Below, one piece after another: positions 1 to 12,205 of a stretch of 64,000 nucleotides of DNA. Position numbers and translations under genes: made by a program. This stretch comes from Cecembia rubra. GTDB taxonomy: Bacteria; Bacteroidota; Bacteroidia; Cytophagales; Cyclobacteriaceae. Position 1 is the first letter of the stretch; each line of letters opens with the position of its first letter. The DNA is taken from assembly GCF_003014575.1 (NCBI RefSeq), contig NZ_PYGF01000001.1:806001-870000 (forward strand), written 5' to 3'. The notes under the pieces were generated by a model. It saw nothing but the letters and a program-made list of their open reading frames with translations, did not search any database and was not told the origin of the DNA.

Positions 1-437
1 TCATGAAAAAAATACATCCCTATATAGTAACCATTGATTACAAGAAACCACACCGCTATGATCAATAGGTCCTTGGTATAGAAATCAATTGGGGCAAACT
101 CCCCTTTTATTAAAATGCTGAGGATTTCTGTAGTGGATGCAATGAAAAAAAGTCCCGCAAAGGTCGTCAATAAAAGCTGAATAGAGATTCTTTTGATTGG
201 GTCAGCAGAATAAGGGATTTTTTTATCTAAAGTTAAAATCAACCACCTGACAATCCACCAAGCCAAATAGCCTTGTACCAAGTCAATTAGAAAACGGTTG
301 ATGAAAAAGCTGTTGAAGGAAATATTAGCATAAGTCAAATGGAAGTTAATGGCATTTATTATGGGGATAGCAAACAAAAAAACCAAAATATCTGGATGAT
401 AGCGGTATTCTTTGTCTTTAGAATTGATTTTTTCCAT
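1..437 (-). CDS. N-terminal part of a multi-pass membrane protein (possible sensor kinase or LytTR-type regulator), cut by the window edge
   Basis: An open reading frame starts at the ATG complementary to 435-437 and runs off the left edge, giving about 145 residues. The translation begins MEKINSKDKEYRYHPDIL and has four hydrophobic stretches, at about residues 16-38, 45-68, 85-108 and 127-145. The second ends in WWIVRWLI, followed by a charged cytoplasmic loop. This four-helix layout with a short charged N-terminus resembles the membrane part of Bacteroidota LytS-type kinases and LytTR regulators. No catalytic or DNA-binding domain lies inside the window, so the function is inferred only from the layout. 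It could equally be a plain integral membrane protein. The start is the first ATG after stop codons. Confidence 0.6.
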   Translation of the reverse strand, partial: MEKINSKDKEYRYHPDILVFLFAIPIINAINFHLTYANISFNSFFINRFLIDLVQGYLAWWIVRWLILTLDKKIPYSADPIKRISIQLLLTTFAGLFFIASTTEILSILIKGEFAPIDFYTKDLLIIAVWFLVINGYYIGMYFFH

Positions 438-489
438 TTTAATCCTTCAATGAATATGATCACCGTAATTTAAGCCATAAAACAGCTAA

Positions 490-582
490 ACAAAAGTACT
501 GAAAAGGAGAATCGAAATTCTGGAAGGTGAAGGCCTCAGCGACTATTTAGGTAAAAACAATGCCTTTATCTTGGAAGAATAG
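490..582 (+). other. Short protein-like open stretch in the 438-636 intergenic gap, possible gene remnant
   Basis: Between the truncated membrane gene and the terminator at 637 there is no full gene. One 30-codon open stretch bounded by stops at 487 and 580 reads like coding sequence (it contains EILEGEGLSDYLGKNNAF) but has no ATG. It may be the tail of a decayed gene or chance. The rest of the gap shows nothing recognisable. Confidence 0.2.
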
Positions 583-636
583 ATCGAATCTTATTCAAAA
601 ATTTCCAAAACCAAAAAGGACAGTTGACAATAAGCC

Positions 637-663
637 AAAAAAAGGAGCCGGGCTCCTTTTTTT
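637..663 (-). terminator. Rho-independent terminator of the SH3-domain gene (bidirectional)
   Basis: A-run, stem GGAGC, loop CGG, stem GCTCC, T-run. It lies immediately after the stop of the SH3-domain gene when read on the minus strand. The symmetrical A/T runs let it work in both directions. Confidence 0.85.
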
Positions 664-665
664 GT

Positions 666-1475
666 TTATTTTATAATATATCTTACTGAAACACTGCCAT
701 CTAAGAAACTACCTCTCCAATGGTTGAAATAAAAATAGGGAATCAAATCCAAGCTGATCGTAAGCGGGATTTCTTTAAACTGGTATTCCAGTCCTCCAAT
801 TCCAAGTAAACCTACTGCAGTAAAGTTTCTGTTGTAATAATATGAATCGCATCTTGGATCCCATGGGTCCCTGCACCTCCCTCTTCTCGGGTGATAGTAA
901 TAATAATATCCGTCATAAAACCCTAGCCTAGCCCCTAATCCGTAAACCCAAGAGAGCTCAGAAACACCAAAGGCTCCTGGTTTATGCCATTGGTACATTC
1001 CGGAAAGAGAAATACCATGCCATCTGGATCCTAATACCAGTTCTATGGCCCCATTTGGATTTGTAAAATGTTTAAATGATATGCCGGAAGTAAATCCACC
1101 TCTTAAACCCAATGCAGTGGTATATCCAGAACCGCCATAAGACCTGCTTCCACTTCTGGATTGGGAACTGGAATTTCTATTTGCTGAAGACCTTTGTGTG
1201 TTACTGCTTGACTTGGTTTGATTTTCAGACAATAGGGATGAACTGACATAACCTGTATTACCATTGTAACGAACTTTTGTCCAGGAACCTTCCTTACCGA
1301 CAACAATTACTTGCCCATTCTGTGGGATAGTTGCAATTACTGTATTATTGGTTCCTGGACCACTTCTAAGATTTGCGCCCACACTGGAACTCACATAAAG
1401 TGTTTGGGCATTGACCTCATTGGAAATAATGAAAATCACCAATGATAAAATCAATAAACTGTAGAATTTTTTCAT
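666..1475 (-). CDS. Secreted SH3-domain protein with C-terminal beta-barrel-like region
   Basis: 269 residues. Residues 1-24 form a Sec signal peptide ending NEVNAQ. Residues 25-85 match a bacterial SH3 domain (SH3_3): the NLRSGPGT motif, the WTKVRYNG turn and a closing GYVSSSLL strand. Residues 86-115 are a Ser/Asn-rich linker. Residues 116-269 are aromatic and glycine rich with alternating hydrophobic strands (YQFKEIPLTISLDLIPYFYF) and end VRYIIK, as in small outer-membrane barrel proteins. SH3_3 domains commonly bind cell-wall peptides, so an envelope role is likely, but no enzymatic motif is visible. The gene stands alone with its own terminator. The CRDPWDPRCD stretch carries two cysteines that could pair. 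Confidence 0.75.
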   Translation of the reverse strand: MKKFYSLLILSLVIFIISNEVNAQTLYVSSSVGANLRSGPGTNNTVIATIPQNGQVIVVGKEGSWTKVRYNGNTGYVSSSLLSENQTKSSSNTQRSSANRNSSSQSRSGSRSYGGSGYTTALGLRGGFTSGISFKHFTNPNGAIELVLGSRWHGISLSGMYQWHKPGAFGVSELSWVYGLGARLGFYDGYYYYYHPRRGRCRDPWDPRCDSYYYNRNFTAVGLLGIGGLEYQFKEIPLTISLDLIPYFYFNHWRGSFLDGSVSVRYIIK

Positions 1476-1690
1476 AGTCGTAACATATTAAGCAATTACC
1501 CAATTATGGGTAAGCATAAAGAATAAAATAGATGTGTATAGAATTAAAGGCGTAAAGAAATCAATAAATCTGAAAGTCGATCAGCAATTTTCCTGCCATA
1601 AATTCAAGTGGAATGTAAAAATGAAATGCTTAAATATCTGTCCAAATCAATCGTTCTATACTTTCTCAAAGAAATCTTCTCAAGAAAATC

Positions 1691-3262
1691 TTAAAATTCC
1701 AATTCAAATAGTTCAAGTGACTTTCCTATCCAATCCTCATTGGGAACAGCTCTAACCTTAGGAGGAATGCCAACAAACTCAAATTTTGCCTGCTGCTCGT
1801 ACCGGGTAGTGCTCATTTTGAAATTGTAACCCAATGGGGTCTTTACTGAAAAAACATTACCATATCCCTTGTAACCACCGGAATTATCACCATAAGTAAT
1901 GGCTTTTTTGCTCTGATGAGCAAGTAAAATAAAGTTTTCACAAGTGCTGGCACATCCGCGGTCCATGAGCACAACAATTTTTTCAGGCATTGAAGGCAAT
2001 AATTCTTTTTGGGGATGATAGGTAAGGTTATAACGATTGTTTATCCCCATGGTGCTTTTGAAAATAAAATCCTTGGTGCCAAACCTAAAACTTATCTCTT
2101 CTATACCACTTACAACTGGATCAATCATATTGACAAATTCACCCTCCCCTGCATTTTGAATTTTTAAAATCATTTTCTCAACATGCTCAATTGTTGCTCT
2201 GCCATACCGGAGAGAATCAGCTTTCAGATTCTGTAATAGATCCTGGTATGTTATCAGATTATCTTGTGTGGCGTATATCTGTGGCAATTCATTTTTCAAG
2301 GTATCTGTATAAAATAATGGGTAGAATGGAGCCAGTAATGCATCACTTCCTCCTCCATTTCCTCTTACATCAATAATCAAATGAGGCAAATTTAAAATTT
2401 CATTCTCATGGGCATTAATAAGAGAGTCTAATTCATTTTTAAAATACCCATCAAATGTCCTAATAGCAAGGTAGCCAGTTTGTTCATCAATTTTTTTGTA
2501 CTCAAAAAGTTGCTGACCTTGCCCATTTCCTGGTGATATAAAAGTTTGGCCATTCTGAGAAGCCCCCAACTTAATCCATGTTCCCAATCTGTTTTCTTCC
2601 AAACTTACTGTTTCATAATTGAGACCATAAAACTTATAATAGAAAAATCCCTCAAATAGGTTTTCATCTAATTTTTTAAGTTCAAATTTCACCTGTCCAG
2701 GTTCCCATAATCTGGTTTGCGATTCTAGAATTATACCATAATAGTCACGAAAACCATTCTGATTCCTCAATAAAGCTACCTTATATGTCCCATCCTGACT
2801 TTCATAAATACCCTCGACTAACTCAGAATTTCCTGAATGCAGGTATGCGTCAATTTCCTCGGTATCAATTGGAATCCTTTCCCTTTGTTGAAATCTAGAA
2901 GATGAAAAGAACCGTTTCATTGACTCCTCATCATTTTCATCTACCTGGACTCCCATGTCATTGATTTGACTGTGATTATCTTTAAAATATGCCAAGTATT
3001 TTTTCAAATAGATAATACAATGATCATTTATACTGTCTCTTTGGATTGCTTTGAACAGTAAATCCACAAATTCTTCATACTCGACCCGGTTTGTCTCATT
3101 TACATTGTCTCCAAATGCTGGATGGTTCCTCTCCACATAACCTTTGAGAAATTCGAATTCTTCTAAACAGGGACAAACTTCATTTGAAGAAATCAAGGGA
3201 AAAGAGAAAGATAGATTATTGAAAATCAGTAATTTAAATAAGAGTAGCACTTTTGTTTTCAT
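1691..3262 (-). CDS. S41 family (C-terminal processing-type) peptidase, secreted
   Basis: 523 residues from the ATG complementary to 3260-3262. I prefer this start over an upstream ATG at 3298 because it opens directly with the signal peptide MKTKVLLLFKLLIFNNLSFS. The C-terminal half carries the S41 peptidase fold: LPHLIIDVRGNGGGSDAL near residues 285-305, then KIVVLMDRGCASTCENF, where the Ser of CAST is the predicted nucleophile, and a later GDNSGGYKGYGN loop. No PDZ domain is evident in the N-terminal half. S41 members cut partly unfolded or C-terminal peptides in the periplasm. The gene is monocistronic, about 215 bp from the SH3 gene. The substrate is unknown. Confidence 0.85.
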   Translation of the reverse strand: MKTKVLLLFKLLIFNNLSFSFPLISSNEVCPCLEEFEFLKGYVERNHPAFGDNVNETNRVEYEEFVDLLFKAIQRDSINDHCIIYLKKYLAYFKDNHSQINDMGVQVDENDEESMKRFFSSSRFQQRERIPIDTEEIDAYLHSGNSELVEGIYESQDGTYKVALLRNQNGFRDYYGIILESQTRLWEPGQVKFELKKLDENLFEGFFYYKFYGLNYETVSLEENRLGTWIKLGASQNGQTFISPGNGQGQQLFEYKKIDEQTGYLAIRTFDGYFKNELDSLINAHENEILNLPHLIIDVRGNGGGSDALLAPFYPLFYTDTLKNELPQIYATQDNLITYQDLLQNLKADSLRYGRATIEHVEKMILKIQNAGEGEFVNMIDPVVSGIEEISFRFGTKDFIFKSTMGINNRYNLTYHPQKELLPSMPEKIVVLMDRGCASTCENFILLAHQSKKAITYGDNSGGYKGYGNVFSVKTPLGYNFKMSTTRYEQQAKFEFVGIPPKVRAVPNEDWIGKSLELFELEF

Positions 3263-3523
3263 GATTTTTAATCCCAGTCTAATTGAAGAATTTTTCAATT
3301 TGCCCAGAAATCAAGCCGTTGATAACTTAATGGGAAAAGCAAACGGTATGCATATAGGGAACAGGATGAAAGGTCAATCCTTTAATTGAAAAACGAATAT
3401 TATGATACTTAAACAGTCGGTAAGACCCGTCTATACCTCATTGATGGTGAAAAAGCTTTATTGGTTGCATCTCAAAAATTACCACTATCATTTATTTGCA
3501 TCTCATTCCTAAGAAATTTGACA

Positions 3524-4051
3524 TTATCTTGTAAACATATAGTGAAACTGTACCAAACCACTTTCAAAATTCCTTGTACTTACAAGCTTTAAATTACTTG
3601 CCGGAATCCCCTTGGAAAAAAGAGGAATCCCGTCCCCGAGAAGAACTGGGACAATTGAAATGATCATTTCATCCATTAAGCCAGCATCAAGTACCATCTT
3701 TACTACCTGCGCGCCTCCTACAATGAATAGATTTCTTCCCTCCCTTCTCTTTAAGCGATCGATCAATGTTTCAATATCATCGGAATAAAAATGAACTTTT
3801 CCTATACTTTCTCTCAACTCTCTTGTAATGATATATGTCTCTTTGCCTGCATAGGGGAATTCTTCGACCTGGGACATTACCCACTCATAAGTCCTTCTTC
3901 CCATAATTACAGTGTCTACAGAATCTACAAATTCAGCATATCCATAATCTTCCCCTTCTTTGGCCACAGCATCCAAAAAAGAAAGATCATCACCCTCCTT
4001 GGCAATAAAGCCATCTAGACTACAGGCTATATACAAAATCACTTTTCTCAT
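3524..4051 (-). CDS. Dihydrofolate reductase / RibD C-terminal-like family protein
   Basis: 175 residues. The N-terminus MRKVILYIACSLDGFIA and the motif VIMGRRTYEW are typical of the RibD_C/DHFR-like family. NLFIVGGAQVV supplies the glycine-rich NADPH-binding loop. Family members are NADPH-dependent reductases of pterin- or pyrimidine-like substrates, and many stand-alone copies have no assigned substrate. The gene lies 39 bp downstream of a DoxX gene on the same strand, so the two may be co-transcribed. It is not true FolA, because the genuine DHFR substrate motifs are absent. Confidence 0.85.
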   Translation of the reverse strand: MRKVILYIACSLDGFIAKEGDDLSFLDAVAKEGEDYGYAEFVDSVDTVIMGRRTYEWVMSQVEEFPYAGKETYIITRELRESIGKVHFYSDDIETLIDRLKRREGRNLFIVGGAQVVKMVLDAGLMDEMIISIVPVLLGDGIPLFSKGIPASNLKLVSTRNFESGLVQFHYMFTR

Positions 4052-4090
4052 TTCTCAATTTTTACTGTTATCATTTTTAAAATATCTCCT

Positions 4091-4546
4091 TTACCTAATA
4101 TTAACCGCAGTCAAATAAACCCAAAAAATATATAGAATTTGTATGGGTATCCTTAACCATAAATAGTCCAATCCTTTCCCATCAAAAGTACTTTTTTGAA
4201 TGTCAATATGATTTACAGCGGCGTGGACGTTTGCCGGAAGAACTAATATAAAAAATACAATCAACAACCAACCGACATATTTTCTAACAGCTGGAATAAA
4301 TAATCCAATTGCTGCTATGAATTCAATTATTCCCGTAAAGTAAATTATCTCTGTTTTTAATGGCACAAATGTAGGCAACATGAGGACCATTCCTTTGGTA
4401 AATAAAAAATGTCCAATTCCTGTAAATATCATCATGGCAGACATTGCAATTCTACCTGATAACTCAAGCCGGAAATTTCCATAGAAGACCCTGTTTGCTA
4501 TTATGGAAATTATGAAAACACATAGTAAGAGTATTAAAGGCGTCAT
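4091..4546 (-). CDS. DoxX-family membrane protein
   Basis: 151 residues with four membrane segments. Hallmarks are RIAMSAMMIFTGIGHFLFTK near residue 31, ELIAA-like IEFIAAIGLFIPAVRKYVGW, and VLPANVHAAVNHID. DoxX/MauE-like proteins are small quinone- or redox-linked membrane proteins of largely unclear function. It precedes the RibD/DHFR-like gene on the same strand. The spacing suggests a two-gene unit, though no functional link is known. Confidence 0.8.
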   Translation of the reverse strand: MTPLILLLCVFIISIIANRVFYGNFRLELSGRIAMSAMMIFTGIGHFLFTKGMVLMLPTFVPLKTEIIYFTGIIEFIAAIGLFIPAVRKYVGWLLIVFFILVLPANVHAAVNHIDIQKSTFDGKGLDYLWLRIPIQILYIFWVYLTAVNIR

Positions 4547-4612
4547 AATTAAGTCAATTGAACTTAAAGGGACCCCAAAATCATATGGAATCCCTGCAGG
4601 TTTTACTTTCCT

Positions 4613-6580
4613 CTAAAGTTTAAAATAGGAAAATGTCGAGTTGTCTAGATTGGTAATTTTCAACTCCCAAAATGCAAGTCCTGACAAAGGATGAAAAACC
4701 CTTTTGATTTCATATTTTAACTGCACAAGTCCTGGCTGGACATTTTCGTCATAGTTTTGGTCTGTCTCACAGCTTAGGTAAAATTTACTTCTCCAATAAT
4801 TTTGCTGCAAAAGGAGTGTTTGGGCATTTTTTTGAAAAGTACCGTTAATATACTCGGCAGCATAAGATATGCAGGAAGGATCATTTTCATATTTTTCAGC
4901 GATCAACCACGTGAACTTGCCATCTTCTGAAAAACGGATTCCAAAACCACCTGCTTGATTGCTGTGCCAAGGGCCAGCTGCCCCACCAAACCAAAGACCG
5001 GTATTCCTATTGTAAAAATTGGGATCCAAATGGAAGAGTTCCTCATTGAAGCTCCACCAATCTACCCAATCCCCTTTAAGAGAAGGCAGTCCAGGGTTGG
5101 CCAGACTTTCAGGGAAAACGTAACCTAATGGGGTCGACCCAAAAACATTAGAAGTAGCAATATCTTCATTTACAGCCTGCAAATGAGTGGCATATACTCC
5201 ATACCCTCCCGAATAATTGATTCTGGACATCCTAAGTATCAAGGTACCGGAAACTGCAATATTGGCTTTTTGGGGAATGCCTGAGAAGGAAGAAGATCCT
5301 GCAAAGGATACATCTGCCCTGGACAAAATATTATCAAGGTGGCTGCTTTGAAAGAAAATACCTTTCCAATTATGGTTACCATCCTTCACTCTTGCAGTAA
5401 AATCAATCCTCTGGGATTGATTTCCAACAGCTTTAAGATATCCATTTCCTGTTACATGGATCATTTTGCCAGCACTGATTTCAAAAGCAGCTCCGGGCAT
5501 TACTTCCATTCCTGATTTGATTGTCAAATCAGAAGAAATCAAATATTTGGACCTATCATTAAATCCTGACCAAGTAACAGATGTACTGAGGTTCAACTCC
5601 CCACTAGTCTCCACTCCATCAAAGCCATTTTTATCTTTGAATCTGGAATGAAAATCCAAAAAGTGAACTTGATGAGCAGGAACAAAAGCAGCAGGACCTT
5701 CATTTTCGGAAAAACTATTGTTTTCAAACAGGGAAAGTATTGCATTGGGAGCCATATACATGCCATAGTTTTTGCTTTCCCGGATATTGGAATTAGCCAA
5801 TTTCAATTGTGAAGGCTGATTTTGTCCATTGACCAGCAAGTTGGCCTTGGCTCCTGGCATCTCTAAAAATTCCGCACCTCCTCCATGGGCCATGTACACA
5901 TGCTCTATTCTGTTTTCAACAGCGTTACTGTTAATTAAAACACCCTTCCAATACCCTTTGGATGGTTCTTCCCCAATCAAAAAAATTCTCTTATCCGATA
6001 GTCCTGATGCAAGGAGGGCGCCATTGACTTTCAGACCGGCATTTTCCTTGAAATGCACCACTACGCCAGGTTGGATTGTCAGATTAGCGTTTACAGCAAT
6101 TTCCTTTGTGACTATGTAATCCGGAATAGCAGGATCTTCGTATTTATCTTCCCAAATGGTATCTTCATTGATATCCCTGGAAATATAGTTATTTGGCTCA
6201 AATGGAGGGTTTGAACCATCAGGTTTAGCCAAAATGGTGAGTTCATCTTTGGCCGAAATACTACCTTTGGAAACCGTAAATTCGAGTAAATAAATTCCTG
6301 AAAGGTCAGGTATAAAATTGGCTGTAATCTTGTCGCTTTCTTCAATAACAGATTGACTGCCTTCAGGCTTGGACTTAATGGCCCAATTGTAATGTAGGTT
6401 TCCAGTACCACCCTCCACTTTTCCTTGGAGCAAAACCTCTCTATTGACAACAGCCTCTTGGTTTTCCCCGGCAATAGCTTTAAGGTTAACGGGAATATTA
6501 GGTTCAATATCCTGATCACAAGATGAAAGTATACCCCATAAAAGAAAGGGCAGACACTTTAAAAACGGTAATCTTTTCAT
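4613..6580 (-). CDS. Large lipoprotein with PKD-like domain and beta-helix repeats
   Basis: 655 residues from the ATG complementary to 6578-6580. A longer in-frame start exists at 6727, but only this one places the lipoprotein signal (MKRLPFLKCLPFLLWGILSSC) at the N-terminus. The acylated Cys is followed by DQDIEPNIP. Residues about 30-120 resemble a PKD/Ig-like domain (LHYNWAIKSKPEGSQS, GIYLLEFTVSKG). Residues about 130-470 contain repeated short strands with asparagine/glycine turns (for example NANLTIQPGVVVHFKENAGL), as in right-handed beta-helix proteins. The C-terminal 130 residues form a separate domain rich in Trp and Tyr. It is probably surface exposed. No catalytic residues are identifiable. 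Confidence 0.75.
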   Translation of the reverse strand: MKRLPFLKCLPFLLWGILSSCDQDIEPNIPVNLKAIAGENQEAVVNREVLLQGKVEGGTGNLHYNWAIKSKPEGSQSVIEESDKITANFIPDLSGIYLLEFTVSKGSISAKDELTILAKPDGSNPPFEPNNYISRDINEDTIWEDKYEDPAIPDYIVTKEIAVNANLTIQPGVVVHFKENAGLKVNGALLASGLSDKRIFLIGEEPSKGYWKGVLINSNAVENRIEHVYMAHGGGAEFLEMPGAKANLLVNGQNQPSQLKLANSNIRESKNYGMYMAPNAILSLFENNSFSENEGPAAFVPAHQVHFLDFHSRFKDKNGFDGVETSGELNLSTSVTWSGFNDRSKYLISSDLTIKSGMEVMPGAAFEISAGKMIHVTGNGYLKAVGNQSQRIDFTARVKDGNHNWKGIFFQSSHLDNILSRADVSFAGSSSFSGIPQKANIAVSGTLILRMSRINYSGGYGVYATHLQAVNEDIATSNVFGSTPLGYVFPESLANPGLPSLKGDWVDWWSFNEELFHLDPNFYNRNTGLWFGGAAGPWHSNQAGGFGIRFSEDGKFTWLIAEKYENDPSCISYAAEYINGTFQKNAQTLLLQQNYWRSKFYLSCETDQNYDENVQPGLVQLKYEIKRVFHPLSGLAFWELKITNLDNSTFSYFKL

Positions 6581-6861
6581 AAGAAATAATTGGTTCGGTT
6601 TAAATTTCAAAAACTCAGTCATGAGATCGAAATACATCCATTTGGATGAAAATTTGCGCAGGAAGGTTGCTTCAAAACTGGGACATCTATCAAAATCAGG
6701 CTTCTTACAGGACAGATTCAAAACCACATAATAAAAAAAAGCTTGAATTTGAGTTGAAAAACAAGATTTTGGGCTCCTATCTCATTTGATCACATAAAGA
6801 TGTTATTTAACAGCCTCTTTGCTGTGATTAACCAAAGAGATCAGTAATTTTAGTCCTGAAT

Positions 6862-9861
6862 ATGAGAAGAATACTGATTTTGATGATTTCCATTTTTCTT
6901 GGTCTGACCTGCCTGGCCAATCCCAACAGATTTTTCAATAGGATCAGTACAATAGAAGGACTTGCCTCCAACAATGTTTATGCGGTATGGCAGGATAAAA
7001 AAGGCTATATGTGGATTGGTACCTCAAATGGATTACAACGCTTTGATGGAAAATATTTCCTGTATTTTTCCATCCATAAGCCCCAAATAAGACCTGCCCA
7101 ACCTGTTCGTCAGATTCTTGAAGACAGGGAAGGCAACATGTGGATCCGATATGGGGATTCCTATGGTATATACAATCCTGCTGATCAAAGTTTCAAAGAA
7201 ATTCCAATAGAAAAATCCGAAGTACGTTTCCATGGCGAAAGGTTATGGATAGATAACAAAGGAAGGGTGTTTTTGATCTTAAAAAGAAACAAAATCCTCT
7301 ATTACGATAAATTTAAAGGGCTTTTCTCAGAATCAACCAGCCCTTTGAAATATCCGGATGGTTATCAGCCAATCACTATTTTTGAGGATGTTAAAACAGG
7401 ATATTACTGGATAGGCTGTCAGCAGGGCCTTTCCGTTTTTGACCCTGAATCAGGTGAAGTTTATCACAAAAAGAACAATCCCAAACAGCTTCCTCATCTT
7501 TCCAATGAAGAAATTAAAGTAGTATTTGATTTCACTATAGACCAGGACCGGAACCATTGGGTGGTCTTTTGGAATCCAAATCAGAGATTTATCGCTTATT
7601 CTGAAAAGTCAAATTCGAATATCCCAGATGCCTTGGCTTTAACAAATACCAGTGGTGAATACCGCGAAATGAAAACTGCCCTTATTACCAATAAGGGTGA
7701 ATTGTGGTATTATGGGGTCAACAGCCTTTATATCTATGATGCAAAAAGCGGGAAATTTTCATTTCCAAGAAATGAATTTTTCAAATTCTCTGAAATTTAT
7801 CAGATTTTTGAGGACCGGGAAGGTGGACTTTGGTTAGCCTCAGATGAAGGCCTTTATTATTATATCGATGATTTTCCTGAAATAAGATACCGTAATTTCC
7901 CTGGAGGTAATCCAAAACATATGTTCTTGGGCGCATATGAGGTAAAATGCGGTAAAAATAAAGAGTTATGGATTCCAAGTTGGGGAAGAGGGCTCTTAAT
8001 TTTGAATGAAGAACTGAATGAAATTCCGAATCAAAAACTTTATCTCAATGCCCCTCCTGACAAAGGAGCCTATCAGCCTTGGGCATTGATCCAAGAAAGC
8101 CATTCAGGCATGGTATGGACCGGCAACCAATCTGGCTGGCTTCATGTCATCGACCCTATTACCAAAGAATCCAGGTTTTACAATTTCCCCATTTTCAGTA
8201 AATCTACAATTAGAAGTATTTCTCAGGACAATGAAGGCAATGTCTGGTTCACTACCCAAAAAGGGGATTTGATAAAATACAAAGCGAAAGGAGCATTGTC
8301 AAATGAATCTTTTGAACTCATCCGCTCTTTCGATGGATTCAGTTTTGCCCATGTCGTAGATCAGGAAAAAAGAATCTGGGTTGGGACCTCAAACAATGGT
8401 GTATATTGCCTGGATACAAAAAGCAATGAAATACTAAAGCATTTAGATGAAAGTATATTGTCATCCAATAAAGTAGAAAAAGTAATCCAATTGAATGACA
8501 GCATTTTCTTCTTTGCCTATGATTTATTGAATGCTTATAATGCCAAAACCGGAGAAAACAGGATTCTTTCTTACTCTGAAGGGATGATAAGCAATGATAT
8601 CCTTCACATGGTTCCTGATATGGATGGATTTTTATGGATTTATACTCCAAATGGCATTTGTAAATACAACTATTTCCAGAATTCATTTACCCATTATGGT
8701 CCAAAAGATGGATTTGGACTGATGGAGATGGATGGCTATGGCGGCATTTTAAAATCTGACGGTAAAATTCTGTTCAGTGGTTATAGTTCATTTGTTGAAT
8801 TTAATCCAAGAGATTTTAACCGTTCTTTGAATCCGGACCGTCCATCTTTGACCAGCATCAAACTTTTCGATAATTACATTTTCGTTGATTCACTCAATAC
8901 CGATAAAAAAAGGACATTTAACTACGATCAAAATGCATTTACATTTTACTTTAGTACCCTAAGCTACATCAATCAGGACAAACTAAAATATTATTACCGC
9001 TTATCGGGAATAGATGAAGACTGGAGGAGCAGTGGAAACTCAAGTATGGCAGTGTATTCTTTGCTACCTCCTGGAAGATACACTTTGGAATTCAGAAGCG
9101 AGAATGAGGAAGGTATGACATCTCCTATCGGTTCCTTTTATTTTAGAATTACCCCTCCCTACTACGAGACTTGGTGGTTCAGGTCATTAGTTATTATGCT
9201 GATTTTGGGGGTAATTTTCGTTATTTACAGGTTACACCTCAATAGAATTCTGGCGGTAGTGAAAGTAAGGAACAGGGTAGCAAGAGATCTTCATGATGAT
9301 ATGGGTTCTACTTTGAGCACCATCAATATTCTTAGCACCATGGCCAAAACCAAACTAAATACAGATCCTGTCAAATCCAGTGAGTATATCTCCAAAATAT
9401 CCGATAATTCCCAAAGGATGTTGGAAGCGATGGATGACATTGTTTGGAGCATCAAGCCACAAAATGACAGCATGGAAAAAGTCATTGCAAGAATGAGAGA
9501 ATTTGCCACAAATGCACTTGATGCTAAGGATATCGATTTTAGGTTTGAAGTAGAGGACAATGTTTATCAAGTAAAGCTCCCCATGGATGACCGTCGGGAC
9601 TTATTTTTGATTTTCAAGGAGGCGGTCAATAACCTGATAAAATATTCCGGATGCAGCAGAGCTTTTATTCATTTTTCCATCAAGAAAAAACACTTACATA
9701 TGAGGGTAAGGGATTATGGAAAAGGATTTGATATCCAAGATGCAGATACCGGTAATGGCCTGAGCAACATGCAGAAGAGAGCTGAAATGATGGGTGCCAA
9801 ATTGAAAATTACATCCGAAAAAGGCGAAGGAACTGAAGTAGTTTTGGAGTTGGGAATTTGA
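6862..9861 (+). CDS. Propeller-type sensor histidine kinase (reg_prop, Y_Y_Y, HisKA_3, HATPase)
   Basis: 999 residues. A signal peptide (residues 1-20) precedes about 14 reg_prop beta-propeller repeats recognisable from DREGNMW-, DREGGLW- and DNEGNVWF-type blade motifs (about 25-620). Then come a Y_Y_Y domain (about 690-765, YYYRLSGIDEDW), one membrane helix (about 775-795), the HisKA_3 phosphoacceptor VARDLHDDMGSTLS with the predicted His in DLHDD, and a HATPase domain with NNLIKYSG and DYGKGFDI. There is no receiver or AraC domain, so it needs a separate regulator. The NarL-type regulator at 12464, beyond katG, is the obvious candidate. The signal sensed is unknown. Many relatives sense polysaccharides, but no glycan genes are nearby. 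Confidence 0.9.
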   Translation: MRRILILMISIFLGLTCLANPNRFFNRISTIEGLASNNVYAVWQDKKGYMWIGTSNGLQRFDGKYFLYFSIHKPQIRPAQPVRQILEDREGNMWIRYGDSYGIYNPADQSFKEIPIEKSEVRFHGERLWIDNKGRVFLILKRNKILYYDKFKGLFSESTSPLKYPDGYQPITIFEDVKTGYYWIGCQQGLSVFDPESGEVYHKKNNPKQLPHLSNEEIKVVFDFTIDQDRNHWVVFWNPNQRFIAYSEKSNSNIPDALALTNTSGEYREMKTALITNKGELWYYGVNSLYIYDAKSGKFSFPRNEFFKFSEIYQIFEDREGGLWLASDEGLYYYIDDFPEIRYRNFPGGNPKHMFLGAYEVKCGKNKELWIPSWGRGLLILNEELNEIPNQKLYLNAPPDKGAYQPWALIQESHSGMVWTGNQSGWLHVIDPITKESRFYNFPIFSKSTIRSISQDNEGNVWFTTQKGDLIKYKAKGALSNESFELIRSFDGFSFAHVVDQEKRIWVGTSNNGVYCLDTKSNEILKHLDESILSSNKVEKVIQLNDSIFFFAYDLLNAYNAKTGENRILSYSEGMISNDILHMVPDMDGFLWIYTPNGICKYNYFQNSFTHYGPKDGFGLMEMDGYGGILKSDGKILFSGYSSFVEFNPRDFNRSLNPDRPSLTSIKLFDNYIFVDSLNTDKKRTFNYDQNAFTFYFSTLSYINQDKLKYYYRLSGIDEDWRSSGNSSMAVYSLLPPGRYTLEFRSENEEGMTSPIGSFYFRITPPYYETWWFRSLVIMLILGVIFVIYRLHLNRILAVVKVRNRVARDLHDDMGSTLSTINILSTMAKTKLNTDPVKSSEYISKISDNSQRMLEAMDDIVWSIKPQNDSMEKVIARMREFATNALDAKDIDFRFEVEDNVYQVKLPMDDRRDLFLIFKEAVNNLIKYSGCSRAFIHFSIKKKHLHMRVRDYGKGFDIQDADTGNGLSNMQKRAEMMGAKLKITSEKGEGTEVVLELGI

Positions 9862-9865
9862 TTAT

Positions 9866-9902
9866 AAAAAAAGGTGATCCTATCCTTAGGACCACCTTTT
9901 TT
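9866..9902. terminator. Shared bidirectional terminator between the sensor kinase and katG
   Basis: A-run, GGTG, TCCTA stem with one mismatch, TAGGA, CACC, T-run. It sits between the convergent 3' ends of the kinase gene and katG and can serve both. Confidence 0.85.
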
Positions 9903-9928
9903 GATGAAGTTAATTAAATCAAATCAGA

Positions 9929-12151
<2,223 letters not shown>

Positions 12152-12205
12152 TCATTGATTGATGCTCAAGTTACCAAAATATTCAGTTATTTGAATTTTT
12201 TTTCA

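Noticed and set aside
1534-1755. 73-codon plus-strand frame
   Set aside because: It overlaps the 3' end of the S41 peptidase gene, has no promoter or family resemblance, and looks like an AT-rich intergenic frame.
6581-6727. N-terminal extension of the beta-helix lipoprotein
   Set aside because: The extension precedes a textbook lipoprotein signal that must be N-terminal to work.
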